NCBI GenBank assembly: GCA_963576475.1
Contig: OY754972.1
Span: 27,128,424-27,192,423, forward strand
Direction of reading: 5' to 3'
From: Molanna angustata
Taxonomy: Eukaryota; Arthropoda; Insecta; Trichoptera; Molannidae
DNA length: 64,000 nt
The first letter of the stretch is position 1, and each line of letters opens with the position of its first letter. Shown here piece after piece: positions 21,226 to 34,100 of this stretch. Both the position numbers and the translations under genes were made by a program. Below the pieces are notes generated by a model. The model was not told the origin of the DNA and searched no databases. It was given only the letters and a program-made list of their open reading frames with translations.

Positions 21226-21937
21226 CCAGAATATGAAAACAGCATGATGTATGTTTGTAGATTAAGTAGGTATCAAACTATTGTGTGAGACTGTGTAGTT
21301 AGTGTTAACTGCCTTACAAATTGTATGAAACGATGTCGTTATTAAATTCAATTTTTATAAAAATTGTTAAAATTAAATTTGAGATACAACACTACAATGT
21401 TAGTATTTTTTATAGAAAATTAAATTATCTAGTTGGGGAGTTTCGGCTTTTTACAATATTTTTAAAAACATTGAAAACATAGGCAGTTAAACACATTATT
21501 TTATCATATTTTTAAGCTATTAAAAATTGTTTGAGAAATTAATTTGAGATTTTTTATTTGTCTATATATATACCAATTTCCAGCGTTATAGTTTTTATGG
21601 TTTTTGGGATATATGGAAAAATAAAGTAAAAATTCAATTTGTAGACATGTAACTATCTATATATTCTGAAATTTCGAGCTCTGTGAATTGAGCGGATCAA
21701 AAGTTATAAGGGGGGACGGACACAGACTCACTAAATGTTCTATATAGATACTCTGAATGCTGAGTAAATCCATATGTGGAACATAATATGCTGTGAAGCT
21801 TCTATGTTGATGTTTTTTGACTCAAAATTTGGCAAAACCGTGAAAAATATAGACCCTGCATACAAATCTCGCGTATCTTGGCTTGATACATTGTCGATAT
21901 GTTAAGAGAAATGATTTCTCTTGAACATTTCAGTTGA
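21226..21937 (+). mobile_element. Family A element, copy 3 (5' truncated)
   Basis: Starts within the family at CCAGAATATGAAAACAGCAT, continues through GTTGGGGAGTTTCGGC (21433) and GGATCAAAAGTTATAAGGGG (21692), and ends in a degraded terminal hairpin (TTAAGAGAAATGATTTCTC, 21902-21922). The CA-rich run is reduced to a remnant. Confidence 0.7.
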
Positions 21938-22601
21938 AAAATATGATATACATAATTATTATGAACCGGTAGAAAATAAATTTTGGAGGAAAAAATACAC
22001 TATAGAGATACATATATTCTTGGGTTCACGGAAATGTATGTAATATACATATATTCATTAGTTGTAAAAATTTAAAAGTATTTGCTATGTTTGTACATAT
22101 GACATAAAGGCCAACGTTTCTAGAGTTCCTCGATGAAAGATTCGATAGATGCGATATAAATTAAACTTCACGATTCATGTTTGAAATTTAAAATGTCTCA
22201 AATTAAGCGATAAGTTCCACAAATCACATGTAGTGACGTCGGTTCCATAGGAATAAAATTCAACTTTTGATACAAATGGTCGTTGTAAATTATTCATGAT
22301 ATGACTGCAATTACTTTGGTTTGGTGCATTTGAAATATAAAATATGAAGGTACACTTACTTATTACAATATTTAGTTTACTCCACTCGCATATTATTCGT
22401 CGGGCAAATACAGATTTTCGCTTGCATTAATAATCTCTGAACCACAGTATTAATAAACCTGAATATACGAACTAACCATGTTGTTAATTTGATTTATTTA
22501 TATAATCATATTGAGGATTTCACTAACTAAATTTAATTTTAACATGATCCTGATATTATTTCGGATGGGTGATAACTCTAAAGCAAGGCTGCCAAACATT
22601 T
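21938..22601. other. Unclassified AT-rich sequence
   Basis: No repeat family or coding motif recognised. The 63-codon open frame at 22511-22702 crosses into the TTAA element and is probably fortuitous. Confidence 0.4.
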
Positions 22602-22605
22602 TTAA

Positions 22606-23294
22606 AGCTACAGTCAGATGCTATGGCAAACGACGATATATTTGTATGACATGGATTTCGCAATATGCCATAGAGAAATATATGGCACTTACACGAGCAT
22701 AGCAAATATGTCATAAATCACTATGCCAAGCTATGACAATGTCCCGGGCATAGAAAACTATGGGTGTCAGCTCAGCCGCAAAAAGTTTTTGTATAAAACG
22801 GGATCTTCGTTCTTCAATTCTTTATAATTATACAATGTTGACACAAATCCCAAATCATCTCGCCTTCCTATTCAGTCACGCACCCATATTTTGCGTTTCC
22901 TTTTATTCTTAGTTTTCTGAGCATTTTTTGCCCCTTAGCAACTAAATATGAAACAATAATTACAGCCAATCGCACTTTTCCGGACATTTTGGATGAAATT
23001 GCAAAACAAGACTTTGATATCGAATTGTCAGAATGACAGGAATCAACGACATAGAAAATTATATATCGAACACGTAGGATTTTTTTTTCTATGCCATAGT
23101 AAATAGAAAAATGTTATGGCACTGCGTGTGAGTGTTCACTCACACGGGTGCCATGGTGTCACCATAGTTCTATGACAACAGTGATAAAAATATGCTGCCA
23201 GTGTTAACTGGCGTAGTGCCATAGTCCAAGTCTATGACCATATAAAACTGCCATCTATATATATGACCATTTTGCCATAGCGTCTGACTGGACC
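22606..23294. mobile_element. TTAA-flanked MITE-like element
   Basis: Flanked by TTAA at 22602-22605 and 23295-23298, a piggyBac-type target duplication. Just inside are inverted ends CAGTCAGATGCTATGGCAAA and the complement of CAGTCAGACGCTATGGCAAA. The interior repeats TATGGCA/TGCCATA more than ten times in both orientations, and has a perfect GTGAGTG...CACTCAC hairpin near 23128. No transposase. The three or four bases between TTAA and the conserved inverted repeat differ between ends, so the piggyBac assignment is tentative. Confidence 0.65.
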
Positions 23295-23320
23295 TTAACA
23301 GTCGGGCAAAACTTTATATT

Positions 23321-25472
23321 ACTAGTTGCATGTAACACATGAGATCCAACTGTCGATAGCGATAGTATGTATAGTTGAAGAATAAGTACCAAACTATAAA
23401 CCCATAAATACAAATTATTTAATATTTTAAGATATTTGGTTTTCTACACAACACATGTACCTAGGTATGTATGTCAATATAGGATAGTATGGAGGTCAGT
23501 CCTTTGATCCTACCCAGAATATGAAAACAGCATGATGGTATGTATGTATGTTTGGAGATTAGTATCAAACAATTAAGTCTTCTTATATATTGTGTGTAGG
23601 CTACTACGATACAAATTGTATGAAGCGCATATGCAATAATAAAAATATATTCGATTACTTACACATTGGTACAAGTAGGTAAATAAGACAAAAATGACCT
23701 TATAAGTCTGGCGCAATTCAGGGGTGACTTCTATGCGAAAAATGCATTGTCACCTCACATATAAGAATTGTAGCTTTCATTATTTACAAAAAAAACCAAT
23801 TCTCTCAATAGATGGCGTTACAACAAAATAAACAAAAAATAATAATATTGTTGTTCATAATTTCACCCATAGATTGCTGTAGTAAAAATTCCTTATTTTC
23901 AAGCGAAAAGAATTTCAGTATTACAATATATAGAAGTTTCAAAATTGAATTGATAGGGATCTCATTAAAAAAGGCATAATTGGTGAACGTTGCGCAAGCG
24001 CATAAAGTGATCACGTAAACCAGCCGATGACAGGTCGTAAGCCCTGTAGGTGCCTTGATTTCCCGGTTCTCCGACAATAAATATTCCAACTTCGTCTCTA
24101 TTGAGATAATTAAAAATCTGTTAAAAAATATCTTTGACTCCCGACAGGGAAAAAAATCCAATGTTTGCGCATATGCAATAATAAAAATATATTCGATTAC
24201 TTACACATTGGTACAAGTAGGTAAATAAGACAAAAATGACCTTATAAGTCTGGCGCAATTCAGGGGTGACTTCTATGCGAAAAATGCATTGTCACCTCAC
24301 ATATAAGAATTGTAGCTTTCATTATTTACAAAAAAAAACAATTCTCTCAATAGATGGCGTTACAACAAAATAAACAAAAAATAATAATATTGTTGTTCAT
24401 AATTTCACCCATAGATTGCTGTAGTAAAAATTCCTTATTTTCAAGCGAAAAGAATTTCAGTATTACAATATATAGAAGTTTCAAAATTGAATTGATAGGG
24501 ATCTCATTAAAAAAAGGCATAATTGGTGAACGTTGCGCAAGCGCATAAAGTGATCACGTAAACCAGCCGATGACAGGTCGTAAGCCCTGTAGGTGCCTTG
24601 ATTTCCCGGTTCTCCGACAGTAAATATTCCAACTTCGTCTCTATTGAGATAATTAAAAATCTGTTAAAAAATATCTTTGACTCCCGACAGGGAAAAAAAT
24701 CCAATGTTTGCGCATATGCAATAATAAAAATATATTCAATTGTATGAAGCACTAAATTCAATTTTTATAAAAATTGTTAAAAAAAGTTTGAGATGTGCTA
24801 ATACATATTTTATATTTTTTATAGAAAATTAAATTATCTAGTTAGGGTGTTTCGGCTTTTTTCGATATTTTTAAAATATTTGGAAATATAGGCAGTTAAA
24901 CTTATAAATTTATCATAAAAAAAATATTTTTCTTAATAAAAAATGTTTGAGAAACCCTGGAATTTTCTTGAAAAAATTAACTTGAGATTTTGTATTTTAC
25001 TATGTTTATACCAATTTTCAGCGTTCTAGCTTTTATGGTTTCTGAGATATATGGAAAAATAAAGTAAAAATTCAAAAGTTGATAACCCCTGACTGAAACA
25101 AAAATTCAAAATTCTGAGTATAAAAGTTTTGTAGGCCTATAACTGTTTATATATTCTGAAATTTTGGGCTCTGTGAATTGAGCGGATCAAAAGTTATAAG
25201 GGACACACACACACACACACACACACAGACACACACACACACACACACAGACACACACACACAGACACACGAAATGTTCTACTCCGAATTCTGAGTAAAT
25301 CCGTGTATGGAACATATATGCTGCGAAGCCTCTAAGTTGGTGTTTTTTGACTTCAAAGTTGGAAAAGCCGTGAAAAAAGTAGACCTCTGCATACAATTCT
25401 CGCATATCCTGGCTTGAAACATTGTCGATATGTTAAGAGAACAAAGTTTTCCTGAACAAATCGACAGTTGGA
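23321..25472 (+). mobile_element. Family A element, copy 4 (split by family B insertion)
   Basis: Parts 23321-23626 and 24738-25472. The full landmark series is present, from ACTAGTTGCATGTAACACAT through GTTAGGGTGTTTCGGC and a CA/CAGA run (25203-25269) to a 3' hairpin ending ATCGACAGTTGGA. The interrupting family B sequence carries a clear target duplication. Confidence 0.8.
23627..24737 (+). mobile_element. Family B insertion: head-to-tail dimer with 13-bp target duplication
   Basis: Flanked by AATTGTATGAAGC at 23614-23626 and 24738-24750. It consists of two ~542-bp units (GCGCATATGCAATAAT at 23625, 24167 and 24710) that are almost identical, plus a ~28-bp third start. One unit holds GATGGCGTTACAACAAAAT, GTGATCACGTAAACCAGCCG, CCCGGTTCTCCGACA and CTCCCGACAGGG. 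No coding motif. A 13-bp duplication and tandem units are more like a retroelement (Penelope-like or SINE-like) than a DNA transposon, but no reverse transcriptase or tRNA head is visible. Confidence 0.75.
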
Positions 25473-25672
25473 ATATTTCTAGAAATAATATAACCAAACA
25501 CAATTCCCTAATAACTCTATATTAAATATTTTCCCAATACAAAACTTACGTAACCAATAACTTCATTGCATCCCACACCCTACAAAATAATGTTGCCAAG
25601 CCTACACTCCACCCATTATGTTTACTTTATGTAAGTCTATATAATGTACATTTAGGTAAGTATACTTTGTAT

Positions 25673-25712
25673 CCTCCTGAGGAAGGGAACTTTGTGCCGT
25701 AACATGGAGAGG
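25673..25712 (+). ncRNA. Degenerate hammerhead-like motif
   Basis: CCTC (25673-25676), CTGAGGA (25677-25683), a weak stem II, GTA where GAA is expected (25699-25701), ACATGG (25702-25707), A (25708), GAGG (25709-25712). Stem I CCTC/GAGG is complementary but uses different bases from the other copies. The core change GAA to GTA should abolish activity. It lies in a region (25500-25760) ending in an AT-rich tail, possibly another Penelope-type terminus. Confidence 0.4.
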
Positions 25713-25759
25713 AATTTTTATTCAATTAAATAAAAGTTATAATTTTAGTAGTGTACAAA

Positions 25760-26584
25760 AAGTTGTGTTTTATTTAATTTTATCCATTGTAAAATGATAA
25801 CGCAAAGTAAAAAACATTCGTTTGTCGATGTGTTTATTTTTAACCTATATTTTTTCATTGTCCGTTAAATATAAGGCCCCAAATCGGCAAATCGAGGATA
25901 TGCATGATGGTCTTCTTCACTGATGATGCTCAGCATTGAGAGATACCGGATACCGGTGGATGGGAGTGGCGTTTGTGAAAAAATTAAAAATAACTTAATA
26001 TTCTATTATAGTTTTTTTCATTCTTGTGTCATAATTCTTATTGATTATGGAGTTCTATCCAGAATAATAATAATAATAAGGACAATTTATAAAGCGCCGT
26101 TTAGTGACAACCGTGGTCACCTCAAGGGAGCAAGGGCGCAGAAGTGACAGTTTCAAACATTGAAAAAAAAACAAGGTCATAATTTAATATCAATTAGTAG
26201 GTATCTAGATATTTCTTATTCTTTGGTCAACGTATCATCTTTAACTATTAGTATGCGCTTTTTTTGTTGGTTGACTTTAGGCATTTATATGTACGAGTAC
26301 CTAAAAGCCCAAACACTATATTAAATTATCTACGTCCTATGATGTATCGTCGCGACGTAGCTATATTAACATTTTACATATTTTATATCAAATTTGATAT
26401 ATATTATGTATATTTATAGACTGAAAATGAACCTTAGCAAAATTGAGTTTTTAAAGGTTGTGTCACCCAGACTGTAAATTGTATGTACCTACTTAAGATT
26501 TCCCACCAAAATTTCCCAAATAAGAAACGAAAACATAATATACCTATTTTATTTTTGATAAATGTCTTTGATCTGCTACGAAGG
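25760..26584. other. Unclassified sequence, no gene seen
   Basis: A small GC-moderate patch at 25870-26150 includes a 74-codon open frame with no motif. The rest is AT-rich with TAGGTA strings. Confidence 0.4.
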
Positions 26585-27008
26585 TTTTAATAGACGACGG
26601 AATATTTGTAGTCATGTAAATGTGATGCAATACTGTGTTTTAATAGACGACGGAATATTTGTAGTCATGTAAATGTGATGCAATACTGTGTTTTAATAGA
26701 CGACGGAATATTTGTAGTCATGTAAATGTGATGCAATACTGTGTTTTAATAGACGACGGAATATTTGTAGTCATGTAAATGTGATGCAATACTGTGTTTT
26801 AATAGACGACGGAATATTTGTAGTCATGTAAATGTGATGCAATACTGTGTTTTAATAGACGACGGAATATTTGTAGTCATGTAAATGTGATGCAATACTG
26901 TGTTTTAATAGACGACGGAATATTTGTAGTCATGTAAATGTGATGCAATACTGTGTTTTAATAGACGACGGAATATTTGTAGTCATGTAAATGTGATGCA
27001 ATACTTTG
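26585..27008 (+). repeat. 53-bp tandem array, 8 copies
   Basis: TTTTAATAGACGACGGAATA starts at 26585 and recurs every 53 bp to 26956, and the array ends at 27008. Units appear identical until the last few bases. The 53-bp period equals that of the long satellite at 28-45 kb, but the sequences are unrelated by eye. Confidence 0.97.
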
Positions 27009-27264
27009 TTAAAAGTAAAAATATGTATATATTTATTTTATTTATTTATTATTTTGTACATAATGTACTTAAACAAATCTAATGCACACTGGCGGGCTTA
27101 TTATAAAATATTATTATTATAACCAGATTACAAAGTATGACAAAATTATATAATATGAACATAAACAAAAGATTGAAAGCGAAAATAAAATGAAAGAAAG
27201 AAAGCATAGGTACATTACACGAAGATAAATATAAAAACATAATACAAGGAGAGAAAATCGGGAT

Positions 27265-27461
27265 CAGGGGGGGGCAAGTCTGGTCCGATCAGCGTAATCA
27301 AAACCCTTGAGACTACCCATATCATGGATATACCTAATTTATTATCAAATGGAGTTCTATGACATCTAAACATATTATAGAACTCCATATGATAATTATA
27401 TCCATGTTATGGGTAGTCACTAGGGTTTTGATTTCGCCAGTCGGACCAGACTTGCCCCCCA
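27265..27461. mobile_element. Fold-back MITE, copy 2
   Basis: GGGGCAAGTCTGGTCCGATC ... TCGGACCAGACTTGCCCCCC with the internal palindrome around TGGAGTTCTATGACATCTAA. It is clearly homologous to the copies at 11759 and 62006, with moderate divergence between arms. Confidence 0.85.
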
Positions 27462-28134
27462 GGTGTTAAGGGATAAATATTCCTACTTAAGTTTTTTATT
27501 GAAAATACAAAGTTAGTTAGACGACGCAATATCCGTACTTGACTACATATTAGTCTTGCTGATTGTACTTCGAACGACGAGTTGAAAAATGATGTGTTAT
27601 GGACAGGGATGGTTAGTATCGTATGTTCAGCAGATCGAAGTGGAATTACATGCCCCCCCCACCCTTCATTTTTTTTGGAATTTTAAATGCAGAACAAATT
27701 AAAATTATTTAAAATTACATCGGGTTTAAAATGAAAAAGCATTGACGATTTTTTACGTACACACCATCACGCCGAGCCTCTTTCCTAGTACGCAAAGAGA
27801 ACCGAGTGCCATACCAGCGGATTTTTTATTTATAAAACATTTAGGATTTTAAGCGTCCTTTTTAAGAAAACCGCCCTGATTTCTTGTTCCTTATTGTCCT
27901 ATGATTTAACCGGCCCTGACCTCGGCACAGCACTTCCTAGTGAGGTGATCGTTATAACATCGCAATTTCCAGTAACACGCAAACACACACACGATTAATT
28001 CCTTGAATTTAATTGTATTGTAATATTTCAACTATGTTAATTAATTAATAAATAAAATAACACGAATTCATGAGATCATTACTTCTACCTTCATGCTCTT
28101 AAAAGGCATGATTTAAAATCTGCACGTTAGTGAT
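27462..28134. other. Unclassified sequence before the satellite
   Basis: Positions 27755-27825 (ACACCATCACGCCGAGCCTC, AGAGAACCGAGTGCCATACC) carry the short LINE-tail-like block also found inside the satellite segments and at 51460. Otherwise no gene or repeat recognised. Confidence 0.45.
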
Positions 28135-31100
28135 CAAAGGTATTGTCAGTATCATAACAATTATATTATTTAGTAACCTTTTCCAAAGGTATTGTCAGTA
28201 TCATGACAATAAATTATATTATTTAGTAAACTTTTCCAAAGGTATTGTCAGTATCATGACAATAAATTATATTATTTAGTAAACTTTTCCAAAGGTATTG
28301 ACAGTATCATGACAATTATATTATTTAGTAAACTTTTCCAAAGGTATTGTCAGTATCATGACAATAAATTATATTATTTAGTAAACTTTTCCAAAGGTAT
28401 TGTTAGTATCATGACAATTATATTATTAAGTAAACTTTTCCAAAGGTATTGTCAGTATCATGTCAATAAATTATATTATTTAGAAAACTTTTCCAAAGGT
28501 ATTGTCAGTATCATGACAATAAATTATATTATTTAGTAAACTTTTCCAAAGGTATTGTCAGTATCATGATAATAAATTATATTATTTAGTAAACTTTTCC
28601 AAAGGTATTGACAGTATCATGACAATTATATTATTTAGTAAACTTTTCCAAAGGTATTGTCAGTATCATGACAATAAATTATATTATTTAGTAAACTTTT
28701 CCAAAGGTATTGTCAGTATCATGACAATAAATTATATTATTTAGTAAACTTTTCCAAAGTTATTGTCAGTATCATGACAATAAATTATATTATTTAGTAA
28801 ACTTTTCCAAAGGTATTGTCAGTATCATGACAATAAATTATATTATTTAGTAAACTTTTCCAAAGGTATTGTTAGTATCATGACAATAAATTATATTATT
28901 TAGTAAACTTTTCCAAAGGTATTGACAGTATCATGACAATTATATTATTTAGTAAACTTTTCCAAAGGTATTGTCAGTATCATGACAATAAATTATATTA
29001 TTTAGTAAACTTTTCCAAAGGTATTGTCAGTATCATGACAATTATATTATTTAGTAAACTTTTCCAAAGGTATTGTCAGTATCATGACAATAAATTATAT
29101 TATTTAGTAAACTTTTCCAAAGGTATTGTCAGTATCATGACAATAAATTATATTATTTAGTAAACTTTTCCAAAGGTATTGTCAGTATCATGACAATAAA
29201 TTATATTATTTAGAAAACTTTTCCAAAGGTATTGTCAGTATCATGACAGTAAATTATATTATTGAGTAAACTTTTCCAAAGATATTGTCAGTATCATGAC
29301 AATAAATTATATTATTTAGTAAACTTTTCCAAAGGTATTGTTATTATCATGACAATTATATTATTTAGAAAGGAAAGAGGGGAACATACGAAGTCAGAAC
29401 AATAGGAGAGCATGTATGACGCGATGTATGAAAGTAAATGAGGCAAAACAGGTATGTCAAGATAGAAGAGTCTGGCGTTCGGTTCTCTCTGCCTACCCCA
29501 AATAGGGAAACGGCGTGATGGTATGTATGTATGAATATTATTTAGTAAACTTTTCCAAAGGTATTGTCAGTATCATGACAATAAATTTTATTATTTAGTA
29601 AACTTTTCCAAAGGTATTGTCAGTATCATGACAATAAATTATATTATTTAGTAAACTTTTCCAAAGGTATTGTCAGTATCATGACAATAAATTATATTAT
29701 TTAGTAAACTTTTCCAAAGGTATTGTCAGTATCATGACAATTATATTATTAAGTAAACTTTTCCAAAGGTATTGTCAGTATCATGACAATAAATTATATT
29801 ATTTAGTAAACTTTTCCAAAGGTATTGTCAGTATCATGACAATTATATTATTTAGTAAACTTTTCCAAAGGTATTGTCAGTAACATGACAATAAATTATA
29901 ATATTAAGTAAACTTTTCCAAAGGTATTGTCAGTATCATGACAATAAATAATATTATTTAGTAAACTTTTCCAAAGGTATTGTCAGTATCATGACAATAA
30001 ATTATATTATTTAGTAAACTTTTCCAAAGGTATTGTCAGTATCATGACAATTATATTATTTAGTAAACTTTTCCAAAGGTATTGTCAGTATCATAACAAT
30101 AAATTATATTATTTAGTAAACTTTTCCAAAGGTATTGTCAGTATCATGACAATAAATTATATTATTTAGTAAACTTTTCCAAAGGTATTGTCAGTATCAT
30201 GACAATTATATTATTTAGTAAACTTTTCCAAAGGTATTGTCAGTATCATGACAATAAATTATATTATTTAGTAAACTTTTCCAAAGGTATTGTTAGTATC
30301 ATGACAATTATATTATTTAGTAAACTTTTCCAAAGGTATTGTCAGTATCATGTCAATAAATTATATTATTTAGTAAACTTTTCCAAAGGTATTGTCAGTA
30401 TCATGACAATAAATTATATTATTTAGTAAACTTTTCCAAAGGTATTGTCAGTATCATGACAATAAATTATATTATTTAGTAAACTTTTCCAAAGGTATTG
30501 TCAGTATCATGACAATAAATTATATTATTTAGTAAACTTTTCCAAAGGTATTGTCAGTATCATGACAATAAATTATATTATTTAGAAAACTTTTCCAAAG
30601 GTATTGTCAGTATCATGACAGTAAATTATATTATTTAGTAAACTTTTCCAAAGATATTGTCAGTATCATGACAATAAATTATATTATTTAGTAAACTTTT
30701 CCAAAGGTATTTGTATTATCATGATAATTATATTATTTAGAAAGGAAAGAGGGGAACATACGAAGTCAGAACAATAGGAGAGCATGTATGACGCGATGTA
30801 TGAATGTAAATGAGGCAAAACAGGTATGTCAAGATAGAAGAGTCTGGCGTTCGGTTCTCTCTGCCTACCCCGAATAGGGAAACGGCGTGATGGTATGTAT
30901 GTATGTATATTATTCAGTAAACTTTTCCAAAGGTATTGTCAGTATCATGACAATAAATTTCATTATTTAGTAAACTTTTCCAAAGGTATTGTCAGTATCA
31001 TGACAGTAAATTATATTATTTAGTAAACTTTTCCAAAGGTATTGTCAGTATCATGACAATAAATTATATTATTTAGTAAACTTTTCCAAAGGTATTGTCA

Positions 31101-34100
31101 GTATCATGACAATAAATTATATTATTTAGTAAACTTTTCCAAAGGTATTGTCAGTATCATGACAATAAATTATATTATTTAGTAAACTTTTCCAAAGGTA
31201 TTGTCAGTATCATGACAATAAATTATATTATTTAGTAAACTTTTCCAAAGGTATTGTCAGTATCATGACAATTATATTATTAAGTAAACTTTTCCAAAGG
31301 TATTGTCAGTATCATGACAATAAATTATATTATTTAGTAAACTTTTCCAAAGGTATTGTCAGTATCATGACAATTATATTATTTAGTAAACTTTTCCAAA
31401 GGTATTGTCAGTAACATGACAATAAATTATAATATTTAGTAAACTTTTCCAAAGGTATTGTCAGTATCATGACAATAAATTATATTATTTTGTAAACTTT
31501 TCCAAAGGTATTGTCAGTATCATGACAATAAATTATATTATTTAGTAAACTTTTCCAAAGGTATTGTCAGTATCATGACAATTATATTATTAAGTAAACT
31601 TTTCCAAAGGTATTGTCAGTATCATGACAATAAATTATATTATTTAGTAAACTTTTCCAAAGGTATTGTCAGTAACATGACAATAAATTATATTATTTAG
31701 TAAACTTTTCCAAAGGTATTGTTAGTATCATGACAATTATATTATTTAGTAAACTTTTCCAAAGGTATTGTCAGTATCATGACAATAAATTATATTATTT
31801 AGTAAACTTTTCCAAAGGTATTGTCAGTATCATGACAATAAATTATATTATTTAGTAAACTTTTCCAAAGGTATTGTCAGTATCATGACAATTATATTAT
31901 TTAGTAAACTTTTCCAAAGGTATTGTCAGTATCATGACAATAAATTATATTATTTAGTAAACTTTTCCAAAGGTATTGTTAGTATCATGACAATTATATT
32001 ATTTAGTAAACTTTTCCAAAGGTATTGTCAGTATCATGTCAATAAATTATATTATTTAGTAAACTTTTCCAAAGGTATTGTTAGTATCATGACAATTATA
32101 TTATTTAGTAAACTTTTCCAAAGGTATTGTCAGTATCATGTCAATAAATTATATTATTTAGTAAACTTTTCCAAAGGTATTGTCAGTATCATGACAATAA
32201 ATTATATTATTTAGTAAACTTTTCCAAAGGTATTGTTAGTATCATGACAATTATATTATTTAGTAAACTTTTCCAAAGGTATTGTCAGTATCATGACAAT
32301 AAATTATATTATTTAGTAAACTTTTCCAAAGGTATTGTCAGTATCATGACAATAAATTATATTATTTAGAAAACTTTTCCAAAGGTATTGTCAGTATCAT
32401 GACAGTAAATTATATTATTTAGTAAACTTTTCCAAAGATATTGTCAGTATCATGACAATAAATTATATTATTTAGTAAACTTTTCCAAAGGTATTGTTAT
32501 TATCATGATAATTATATTATTTAAAAAGGAAAGAGGGGAACATACGAAGTCAGAACAATAGGAGAGCATGTATGACGCGATGTATGAATGTAAATGAGGC
32601 AAAACAGGTATGTCAAGATAGAAGAGTCTGGCGTTCGGTTCTCTCTGCCTACCCCAAATAGGGAAACGGCGTGATGGTATGTATGTATGTATATTATTTA
32701 GTAAACTTTTCCAAAGGTATTGTCAGTATCATGACAATAAATTTTATTATTTAGTAAACTTTTCCAAAGGTATTGTCAGTATCATGACAGTAAATTATAT
32801 TATTTAGTAAACTTTTCCAAAGGTATTGTCAGTATCATGACAATAAATTATATTATTTAGTAAACTTTTCCAAAGGTATTGTCAGTATCATGACAATAAA
32901 TTATATTATTTAGTAAACTTTTCCAAAGGTATTGTCAGTATCATGACAATAAATTATATTATTTAGTAAACTTTTCCAAAGGTATTGTCAGTATCATGAC
33001 AATTATATTATTAAGTAAACTTTTCCAAAGGTATTGTCAGTATCATGACAATAAATTATATTATTTAGTAAACTTTTCCAAAGGTATTGTCAGTATCATG
33101 ACAATTATATTATTTAGTAAACTTTTCCAAAGGTATTGTCAGTATCATGAAAATAAATTATATTATTTAGTAAACTTTTCCAAAGGTATTGTCAGTATCA
33201 TGACAATAAATTATATTATTTAGTAAACTTTTCCAAAGGTATTGTCAGTATCATGACAATTATATTATTTAGTTAACTTTTCCAAAGGTATTGTCAGTAT
33301 CATAACAATAAATTATATTATTTAGTAAACTTTTCCAAAGGTATTGTTAGTATCATGACAATTATAATATTTAGTAAACTTTTCCAAAGGTATTGTCAGT
33401 ATCATGTCAATAAATTATATTATTTAGTAAACTTTTCCAAAGGTATTGTCAGTATCATGACAATAAATTATATTATTTAGTAAACTTTTCCAAAGGTATT
33501 GTCAGTATCATGACAATAAATTATATTATTTAGTAAACTTTTCCAAAGGTATTGACAGTATCATGACAATTATATTATTTAGTAAACTTTTCCAAAGGTA
33601 TTGTCAGTATCATGACAATAAATTATATTATTTAGTAAACTTTTCCAAAGGTATTGTCAGTATCATGACAATTATATTATTTAGTAAACTTTTCCAAAGG
33701 TATTGTCAGTATCATGACAATAAATTATATTATTTAGTAAACTTTTCCAAAGGTATTGTCAGTATCATGACAATAAATTATATTATTTAGTTAACTTTTC
33801 CAAAGGTATTGTTATTATCATGATAATTATATTATTTAGAAAGGAAAGCGGGGAACATACGAAGTCAGAACAATAGGAGAGCATGTATGACGCGATGTAT
33901 GAATGTAAATGAGGCAAAACAGGTATGTCAAGATAGAAGAGTCTGGCGTTCGGTTCTCTCTGCCTACCCCAAATAGGGAAACGGCGTGATGGTATGTATG
34001 TATGTATATTATTTAGTAAACTTTTCCAAAGGTATTGTCAGTATCATGACAATAAATTTTATTATTTAGTAAACTTTTCCAAAGGTATTGTCAGTATCAT

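Noticed and set aside
23805..24761. 118-, 84- and 64-codon open frames in family B
   Set aside because: They repeat because the unit is duplicated. No motif, and other B copies do not keep the frames open.
25203..25272. CA/CAGA microsatellite as an independent feature
   Set aside because: The same run sits at the same place in most family A copies, so it is an internal part of that element.
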